Shown one piece after another: positions 58,316 to 64,000 of a stretch of 64,000 nucleotides of DNA. Made by a program: the position numbers and the translations under genes. Source of the stretch: Gammaproteobacteria bacterium (GTDB lineage: Bacteria; Pseudomonadota; Gammaproteobacteria; Xanthomonadales; SZUA-36); assembly GCA_030428105.1 (NCBI GenBank), contig JAUIBE010000001.1:62001-126000 (forward strand). Reading direction: 5' to 3'. Numbering within the stretch: position 1 is the stretch's first letter; each line of letters opens with the position of its first letter. Below the pieces are notes generated by a model. It was not told the origin of the DNA. It saw only the letters and a program-made list of their open reading frames with translations, and ran no database searches.

Positions 58316-60157
58316 ATGATCCAGCGAATTGCGAGGACAAGGACGTTCGGCGCGCTGCTTACGCTGAGCATTATTTTCTCGAACGTGGCGGTGGCGGACT
58401 TCCCCACCATCTCCGGCATTGAGCCCACGGAAAGTGACCGATGGTCCGCGACCCGCGGACAAACCACCATCCAGTTGATGCCCGGGGTAACCGAAGGTTT
58501 CGGCCTCACGCTTACTGGCAGCGCCAAAGATCCGGTGTCTGACATGCCGGGAGAACTCGGCTTTTCGGTGCAGGCGGGCAGCAGCCTGGAATTCTGGGCG
58601 CCGGCAGCCGCATGGGACGGCTTCACAGCCGGAAGCCTTGAACACGCCGGCCGCCTGGCCCTGGGTTGGGACGGTGGAGCGCTGGCTCTGAATGACTTCA
58701 GCGTGGCCCCGGTTGGCCAGGATGCGCTGGGCGTTTTCGACAACGCGGGCAACCAGGTTTTCCGGCTCGATTACATTCACACCATGCTGTACCCCGAGTT
58801 CCAGCAAATGACGATGCGCAACATGGATGTGAGCATTACACCCTGGCTGGCCGCCAGGATGGGAAGACCAGAACTTGACGGCACAGTCATCGCCGTTGCC
58901 TACACTCATACCGACCTGGACATTCCGATGGGCGGCCAAACCGAAGGCACTTGCTCCAGCCCGAACTGGCACAACGGCACCACGTTTATTACCGACGTTG
59001 AGCTGATCAACCTTGGCTCGGTGCAGCAAGTGGCGCGTCAAGCCGGCGTACGGGTAGCCATCGCGCCCTCGGCGACGCTCCGTAACGTGGGCACGGCGGA
59101 TGTTCCCTGGTTCGAGAAATTCACTACCGGGCCCGGTGGCACCTACCCGCAGCCCTATAACCGCGACCAGCACCCGTACCTGGTATGGGCGATGTACCGC
59201 ATTGTCGATGATATTCCGCAGCAGATCGGCCAGTCGGCGGTCAAGCATGCGTTCTTCACCGTCAACAGCAGCTGCACCTGCGGCGGCGGCAGCATCCTGT
59301 GGTCGGCGGACAGTTCGCCCAACGGCCAGGGATGCACCGATACCTACGGAGTGGGCAACAACAATTCTCCCTCGCACCTGGGTATCCGCGATGAACTGCC
59401 GTCGTTTTCAGGCGCGTTCGAACAGTGCGGTTCGATGTTTGCGCCCGGTGCCACGCCTCCCGGCCCATGCAGCCAGACGGTCAGTGGCACAACCGGCGAC
59501 TCATTCGAGCGTCGCCTGGTAGTGGACGAGAACGAGCTTCAAACCGACAACGCCCAGTACTACTTCGAAGGCTGGTACGTGATTCGAGATGACATCGACA
59601 TTTTCAACACCATGGCCCACAAGTCGGTAACTCCCAACTTCAGCGGCTCATGGTCGTTCCCGGCCGGCGCCCACACGCTGGGTCCGGCGGTCGACTCGTG
59701 GGTAGCGCCCAACACCCGTGGCGCCAACGAGGCGCACGATGTGCAGCTGACCAACGACGGCCACTTCAGCGTTGCCGTCAAAGTGACCGACCTGGGTGAA
59801 AACCAGTACCGCTACGTATACGCGGTGATGAACTACGACTTTGACCCGCGGATCAACAAGTTTGAAATGGATCTGCCCGCCGGCGTGGTGATCAGCAACG
59901 TCCAGTACCTCGACGGCGACAAGGATGGCGGCAATGACTGGACCCACTCCACCGCGGACGGCAAGCTGACCTTTAGCGCGCCCGCCGGCGGAGCACTGGA
60001 ATGGGGTCATATGAACACCTTCGTGTTCGAAGCGAATGCTGCACCGGATACTGGCGACACCCGCATCGAGGGTTTTGAGAAACCCGCCCCGGGCACTGCG
60101 GCAGTCCTGACCCCTGGCGGTATCGAAAACCTCTTCAAGAGCGGCTTTGAGCCGTAA
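58316..60157 (+). CDS. Large secreted protein ending in LFKSGFEP
   Basis: 613 aa from ATG 58316, with AGGTG six bases upstream. Signal peptide ending NVAVA; beta-rich extracellular protein with several Cys pairs (SSCTCGGGS, FEQCGSMF, GPCSQ) and no recognised catalytic motif. The last residues GGIENLFKSGFEP match a short C-terminal pattern (hydrophobic-Phe-x-x-Gly-Phe-Glu) that I have seen in secreted proteins of Xanthomonadales-like bacteria; it may be an export or anchoring tag. Ends three bases before the convergent cupredoxin gene. Confidence 0.78.
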   Translation: MIQRIARTRTFGALLTLSIIFSNVAVADFPTISGIEPTESDRWSATRGQTTIQLMPGVTEGFGLTLTGSAKDPVSDMPGELGFSVQAGSSLEFWAPAAAWDGFTAGSLEHAGRLALGWDGGALALNDFSVAPVGQDALGVFDNAGNQVFRLDYIHTMLYPEFQQMTMRNMDVSITPWLAARMGRPELDGTVIAVAYTHTDLDIPMGGQTEGTCSSPNWHNGTTFITDVELINLGSVQQVARQAGVRVAIAPSATLRNVGTADVPWFEKFTTGPGGTYPQPYNRDQHPYLVWAMYRIVDDIPQQIGQSAVKHAFFTVNSSCTCGGGSILWSADSSPNGQGCTDTYGVGNNNSPSHLGIRDELPSFSGAFEQCGSMFAPGATPPGPCSQTVSGTTGDSFERRLVVDENELQTDNAQYYFEGWYVIRDDIDIFNTMAHKSVTPNFSGSWSFPAGAHTLGPAVDSWVAPNTRGANEAHDVQLTNDGHFSVAVKVTDLGENQYRYVYAVMNYDFDPRINKFEMDLPAGVVISNVQYLDGDKDGGNDWTHSTADGKLTFSAPAGGALEWGHMNTFVFEANAAPDTGDTRIEGFEKPAPGTAAVLTPGGIENLFKSGFEP

Positions 60158-60160
60158 GCG

Positions 60161-60754
60161 TCAGTTTCTTCGCAACAATATTGAGGCGCCCAACAGGGCG
60201 ACAAGCAGAATCACGGGAATCCAGCCGGCCAGCGCGCCGGCTGGGTATTCCGCCGGGTAGAAGTCGCCACTGACCCCGGGAACGCTCCACAGATCCCCAC
60301 TCCCGCCAGCCACCAGCAACTGGGCTTTCATGCCCTTTTCCATGTGCTGGGTCAGGTCGCAATGCACCAGGTAGCTTTGCCGGTCGCTGGGCACGATAAA
60401 GCTGCCCTCCACGGTTTCGCCACCGTTGGCCTCGATATGGAACATGCCACCCGGATACAGGTAGCGCGGCAGGCCATGCACCATCCACTGGTGACGCACC
60501 TCGTCACGGTTTTCGAACACCACGGTGACCAGGCTGCAGGCCGGGGCTTCCAGCGAATGCTGGTCATAGGTGAAGGTTGAACCGGGGAAGGTATCCGCGA
60601 ACTCCGCTCCGGCCCGAACATGAAACTCAACCTGGCCGGAAATTTCCACGCAGTCGCGTGGCAGGCGATCGGTGTTCTCGTTCATCACCACACCACCAGG
60701 CACCTCGCGGTGGCCATGGTGCGCGTGATGGGCGTTATCTGGTGCTGACTGCAT
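60161..60754 (-). CDS. Membrane-anchored cupredoxin
   Basis: 197 aa from ATG 60752-60754. No cleavable signal is obvious; the N-terminus is His-rich (NAHHAHHGHRE). The cupredoxin fold carries a type 1 copper site: His in VRHQWMVHGL and C-x4-H-x4-M in VHCDLTQHMEKGM. A C-terminal membrane helix (WIPVILLVALLGASILL) would leave the domain in the periplasm. It starts two bases after the multicopper oxidase stop, so it is probably an electron partner of it. Confidence 0.85.
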   Translation of the reverse strand: MQSAPDNAHHAHHGHREVPGGVVMNENTDRLPRDCVEISGQVEFHVRAGAEFADTFPGSTFTYDQHSLEAPACSLVTVVFENRDEVRHQWMVHGLPRYLYPGGMFHIEANGGETVEGSFIVPSDRQSYLVHCDLTQHMEKGMKAQLLVAGGSGDLWSVPGVSGDFYPAEYPAGALAGWIPVILLVALLGASILLRRN

Positions 60755-60756
60755 GA

Positions 60757-62454
60757 TCAGGATTTCGGCTTCGCGGAAACCAGCGCCCACGCTGCCGCCA
60801 GGGCTAGGCCCATGAACAGCGCCACGAGCAACAGCCGAACTTGCAACCCGCGATCTGCGCCCGCCTGGCCCAGGCGCTGTGGCGCGTAGGATTGCCACAC
60901 CGGGGTGCGACGCGCGTAATAGGCCTCGGTGAAGTAGTTGTCCAGGCTGACGCCCTGGGTGCGTGGCCTGCCACTGTCCGCCAGGTACTGCTGGTAGACA
61001 ATCGCGCTGATATGCCCGCCCGGGCCAATACCATCACTGGTCACCGCGCGGTTGCCATGGTCGTGGAACAGCCAGATTCCCGGCCCGTAGGCGCCCTGCC
61101 CGTCGTTGCTGGTGGCCAGCGCCAGGTCGAGGCGTTGCGCCGGGGCAATGGAAACCACATCGCGGCGTTCCCGGGCGACTTCGGGAACTTCCACGCCATC
61201 GCGGTGAGTGACCGTAACCGTGTGTCCGTGGGTATGCAGGGCGATGGCGTCACGCCCGCCGTTCACCGTGCGCATCAGCACGCGCTCTTCCGCAGCCACC
61301 ACCACCAGCGACTCACGGAAGGTGTACGGGAACGAACGGCCATTGAGTGCAAAGTAGTCGGCCGTTGCGTCGGTAGAGTCGTAGTCGCGATGCATCGACT
61401 GGGTAACCACGCGCGGATCGGTATGCTGTTGGATACGTACGTTCAACTCTGCATCCACATCGGTGTAGTGCAGGTCATACTCGCGATCGTATTGCTCACG
61501 CACCGCGGCGGACGGCGCGCGAACCTGGCCGGCGCCAGGATTCAGTGTCTGCAGCCAGTTGTTGGGGCGATCTTCCTCGATGATGAACAGGCCCTGCAGG
61601 CCCATCATCACGTGCACGTGCGGCTGCACATGGCAGTGGTAGAACTTGGTGCCCGTGTTGCGGGGCGTCAGCTCATAAGTGCGCGCACCGCCCGGCATCA
61701 CCGGCATCTCGCTGGCGATGGGCACACCATCGTTGCCCTCGCCGCTGACATCCACGAAGGGGTGGTCGGCGCCGTGCAGGTGAATGGTATGCGGCATGTA
61801 ATGGCCGTTTTCCAGGGTGATCCGCACGCGGTCACCCAGCTCCACCCGGATGGCCGGTGAAGGCAGGCGCAACAGGTTTCGCGCCCGGGTCGATTCGAAG
61901 TTTTCGGTGGCCATGCCGGCCAGTTTGGGAGCGAACACCCAGAACCCGGGGTGAATGCCGGGCGCGAGGTCGTACCGTGCCATCAACTCGCGGGATTCCG
62001 GCGAGGCGCCGTTGAGCTCAGCAACTTCCAGGCGAATATGGATTTCATCCGGGTCGCCATCGCCATCCAGGTCGCGGCCCTTCTCGACTGCGTCGGCAGT
62101 CAGGCCACTTTTTGCCAGTGTTTCAGCGGAAACCTGGTTGGTGCCGCGTACAAACGCTGCCACCGCGTAAGGATTATCGGCCAGGCAGGTGGACACCGGT
62201 TCCAGGCTTACACCGTCAATTTCCTGCGCGTTGCGCCATTCGTCGCTGGCGTCCAGCGCAGTTTCTGGGCAGAAGGCCTCCGGGGTCTCGGCCGCTGGCT
62301 CAAGCGTTGCCGGTGGCGAGGTGTAGCCAGGAGTCCCGAACCACGTGGACAACAGCAGTCGTGTCTTCGCCGGGTACCACGCAGGGGGCATCGAAAGCGC
62401 AACGCCAATCAGCGCTACGCCCAGTGTTATCCACGCCAGCGCTCTGTGTCTCAA
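60757..62454 (-). CDS. Two-domain multicopper oxidase with membrane anchors
   Basis: 565 aa, start TTG 62452-62454 overlapping the previous stop (TTGA). Hydrophobic N-terminus and a C-terminal membrane helix. Four copper motifs in order: HLHGADH, FYHCHVQPHVHVMMG, HTHGHTV and FHDHGNRA. The cysteine of the type 1 site is in the first domain and the second domain lacks it, the pattern of type B two-domain laccases rather than three-domain ones. Substrate unknown. Middle gene of a three-gene copper operon. Confidence 0.88.
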   Translation of the reverse strand: MRHRALAWITLGVALIGVALSMPPAWYPAKTRLLLSTWFGTPGYTSPPATLEPAAETPEAFCPETALDASDEWRNAQEIDGVSLEPVSTCLADNPYAVAAFVRGTNQVSAETLAKSGLTADAVEKGRDLDGDGDPDEIHIRLEVAELNGASPESRELMARYDLAPGIHPGFWVFAPKLAGMATENFESTRARNLLRLPSPAIRVELGDRVRITLENGHYMPHTIHLHGADHPFVDVSGEGNDGVPIASEMPVMPGGARTYELTPRNTGTKFYHCHVQPHVHVMMGLQGLFIIEEDRPNNWLQTLNPGAGQVRAPSAAVREQYDREYDLHYTDVDAELNVRIQQHTDPRVVTQSMHRDYDSTDATADYFALNGRSFPYTFRESLVVVAAEERVLMRTVNGGRDAIALHTHGHTVTVTHRDGVEVPEVARERRDVVSIAPAQRLDLALATSNDGQGAYGPGIWLFHDHGNRAVTSDGIGPGGHISAIVYQQYLADSGRPRTQGVSLDNYFTEAYYARRTPVWQSYAPQRLGQAGADRGLQVRLLLVALFMGLALAAAWALVSAKPKS

Positions 62455-63089
62455 GGCCTGTCGCCTCCCGGGTTGCTATCGGCTCTGCGCTTGCGCCATC
62501 GGCTTAAGCCGCCACTGCTGTGCCAGAAGTGCAGCTGCACCAGTCCGGCGATCAGCAACAACGGCAGCAACCAGCCGATCCCGCGCCCGCCCACGTGAAA
62601 GCCAAACACCGCGTGGTACTCCTTGTCCAGCGTCGGGTGGCGCGTGCTGACCACGCCGATATACCAGCCTTCGCGCTCGAAAGTCGCCTGGGTGGTCATC
62701 GAACCACTGGCCTCAACGCGTGGCGCCTGGTGATAAACAGTGACCGCATCCAGGTCGCGAATCGACTGGACATCTTCCAGGCTGGCGTATTTTTCACTGC
62801 CGTTCACATCGTGGATGATACGAAACTCCAACGCCATGGTGCTGAGGCTGTCGTGCAGGTAGTCCATCACGAACAAGGTCTCGCCCAGGTCGGGCACTTC
62901 CTCGCAGAATTCCTCGCTGGCCCGGGTTTGTGGCTGATAAATGGTGAAGTGGGCACGAAACAGGCCTATATCGATAATGCACTGGTCTTCTTCCATCACC
63001 ACCCCACCGTGTGCCTGTAACTGGCCAGCGATCAACAAAAGGCCACACGCCAGCAGTGCCAGCAGGCCGCAATTTCGTGCTAATTTCAT
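62451..63089 (-). CDS. Unknown copper-operon protein, mature N-terminus His
   Basis: 212 aa from ATG 63087-63089. The signal peptide GLLALLACGLLLIAGQLQA is predicted to be cut so that the mature protein begins HGGVVMEEDQC. There is one C-terminal membrane helix (GWLLPLLLIAGLVQLHFW). The domain between has two cysteines (DQCIID, EEFCEEV) and several His (DYLHDSL, STRHPTLDKEYHAVFGFHV). An N-terminal histidine beside copper oxidases suggests a copper site of the histidine-brace type. No family name recognised. Confidence 0.75.
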   Translation of the reverse strand: MKLARNCGLLALLACGLLLIAGQLQAHGGVVMEEDQCIIDIGLFRAHFTIYQPQTRASEEFCEEVPDLGETLFVMDYLHDSLSTMALEFRIIHDVNGSEKYASLEDVQSIRDLDAVTVYHQAPRVEASGSMTTQATFEREGWYIGVVSTRHPTLDKEYHAVFGFHVGGRGIGWLLPLLLIAGLVQLHFWHSSGGLSRWRKRRADSNPGGDRP

Positions 63090-63342
63090 GCGACCCGGCT
63101 GACGGGGCTGACAATTTCCGGCAACCGGTTGCCCAATTTCGTCATCAAAGCCGCCGCCCTGGTTGCCATCGCGAATCAAGTGCGCCGCATATCTCATTGA
63201 TTTAACTGATTCTGAGTCACTTGTAGGGGGCTTGCAACCGGGTCCGAAATGTTTGGCATGTTTTATGCATGACTCGAGGTGTAAGTGGATTGTTCCGATT
63301 TCCGGGCACGAAGGGAAATCAAGAAGGGAAATGGAGTTTCCT

Positions 63343-63561
63343 ATGAAACAGATTGTACGGCTAACAGAATTTCGCGAGCAAAAATTGAGATGCATCGGTG
63401 GAGATGGTCGGGCCACGCCCTACCAGATCACAACGTCGGATGGCAGGGTGCTCGGAACTATTGATCAAATTCTGCCACCTTCTGAAATCGTATCCGCGAA
63501 CAATCGGATTGACCTGCAAAGGCCGTCCTTGTTCAGACGTCTCGCCACGCTGTTCGCTTAA
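63343..63561 (+). CDS. Small hypothetical protein
   Basis: 72 aa from ATG 63343, with GGAG six bases upstream; ATG 63331 would add four residues. Basic, no membrane helix, with an N-terminal half QIVRLTEFREQKLRCIGG and a C-terminal RRLATLFA. The wider open frame to 63163 has no support. I recognise no family. The 253-base gap on its left holds nothing clear beyond leader sequence of the two divergent genes. Confidence 0.5.
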   Translation: MKQIVRLTEFREQKLRCIGGDGRATPYQITTSDGRVLGTIDQILPPSEIVSANNRIDLQRPSLFRRLATLFA

Positions 63562-63618
63562 GCAAGTTATTCTCAGCTAGAACTAAAGTCTAGAACGATC
63601 GTAGTTGTTAGCTCGGAA

Positions 63619-63652
63619 CCCCAACCTGGCAGCTCCCTCTGCCAGGTTGGGG
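63619..63652. repeat. 14-bp perfect inverted repeat
   Basis: CCCCAACCTGGCAG, loop CTCCCT, CTGCCAGGTTGGGG. No T-run follows, so it is not a classical terminator on the plus strand; it could be a Rho-assisted terminator for the small gene or an operator for the next one. Confidence 0.75.
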
Positions 63653-63721
63653 CAGAGTGCAAGAACCGGTGCTATGCTCTTTGCAGCCAAACCGGTCAAC
63701 CAAATCTAGAGGGAACCCACC

Positions 63722-64000
63722 ATGAAACGACGCCAGTTTCTGCAGTCATCCGCTGTAGCCGCTGCGAGCGCAGCGCTGCCACTCACCCTGTTTAGCAAGA
63801 CCGCGCTAGCCCAGGCCGCCGAACAGATCGCTGAAGTGCAGTCGGATGTCCTGGCAGTAACGGGCGATGGCGCCGAGATCTCGATCGAACGCGCTGCCGT
63901 TGAAGAATTGAAAGGCGCCTTGCGTGGCAACCTGCTGATGCCCGGTCAGGCCGGCTACGATGTAGCCCGCCACGTTCTGAACGCTGACGTCGACAAGCAC
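63722..64000 (+). CDS. Tat-exported FAD-binding oxidase, 5' part only
   Basis: 93 codons before the right edge. Twin-arginine signal KRRQFLQSSAVAAASAALPL, then LRGNLLMPGQAGYDVARHVLNADVDKH, the beginning of a PCMH-type FAD domain as in berberine-bridge-like oxidases. GAGGG lies about eight bases before the ATG. The oxidase assignment rests on this short piece. Confidence 0.7.
   Translation, partial: MKRRQFLQSSAVAAASAALPLTLFSKTALAQAAEQIAEVQSDVLAVTGDGAEISIERAAVEELKGALRGNLLMPGQAGYDVARHVLNADVDKH

Overview
The window is dense bacterial chromosome, about 60-odd percent G+C by eye, with almost no spacer DNA: no stretch over 300 bases lacks a gene. Gene content and order point to a gammaproteobacterium. 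Evidence includes the recN-fur-bamE-rnfH-ratA-smpB-ssrA block, grpE-dnaK-dnaJ-dapB-carAB, guaB-guaA-tadA, a Pseudomonas-like Fur and the tmRNA tag ANDDNYALAA. A secreted protein ending in LFKSGFEP recalls C-termini I associate with Xanthomonadales and Wenzhouxiangella-like bacteria; that placement is inference. I saw no rRNA, tRNA, CRISPR, IS element, phage or integrase gene.

Layout. 1-7.7 kb: minus-strand housekeeping run (grpE, dnaK, dnaJ, dapB, carA, carB cut by the left edge) with sigma-32-type promoters before grpE and dnaK. 7.8-12.4 kb: recN, a 106-bp compound palindrome, fur, bamE, rnfH, ratA, smpB and ssrA with a strong terminator. 12.4-22.7 kb: minus-strand run starting at deoC, then an ALDH16-type aldehyde dehydrogenase, a four-part TRAP transporter (TatT, DctP, DctQ, DctM), an M28 peptidase and a DUF4124 protein. 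DeoC releases acetaldehyde, which the dehydrogenase could oxidise, so import and catabolism of a deoxy-sugar-like or organic-acid substrate is a reasonable guess. 22.9-31.7 kb: plus-strand run with a BNR-repeat exoprotein, two lipoproteins of the alkaline phosphatase superfamily, a sulfotransferase, a small YIGPGAG membrane protein and a protein shaped like the DUF106/EMC3 branch of the Oxa1 superfamily. This is one of the best candidates for an undescribed system.

31.7-40.6 kb: tadA, guaA and guaB (with a hairpin-rich leader), xseA, two oxidoreductases, a winged-helix protein whose disordered tail ends in a sliding-clamp-like peptide, DUF1801 and DUF502. 40.6-60.2 kb: envelope and metabolic genes: YbaY lipoprotein, M3 peptidase, DUF4212 plus sodium:solute symporter, TPR proteins, deoxynucleoside kinase, 2-oxoglutarate oxygenase, short-chain dehydrogenases, amino acid dehydrogenase and aminotransferase, vanadium haloperoxidase-like protein, YfcC transporter, HtpX, and the secreted LFKSGFEP protein. 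60.2-63.1 kb: a tight minus-strand operon of a membrane protein whose predicted mature N-terminus is histidine, a two-domain multicopper oxidase and an anchored cupredoxin; this looks like a periplasmic copper redox module and is the second candidate for something new. The right end holds a small unknown gene, a 14-bp perfect inverted repeat and the start of a Tat-exported FAD oxidase cut by the window edge.

Numbers given for residues and bases were counted by hand from the sequence. Family names rest on motif and architecture recognition, not on a database search.
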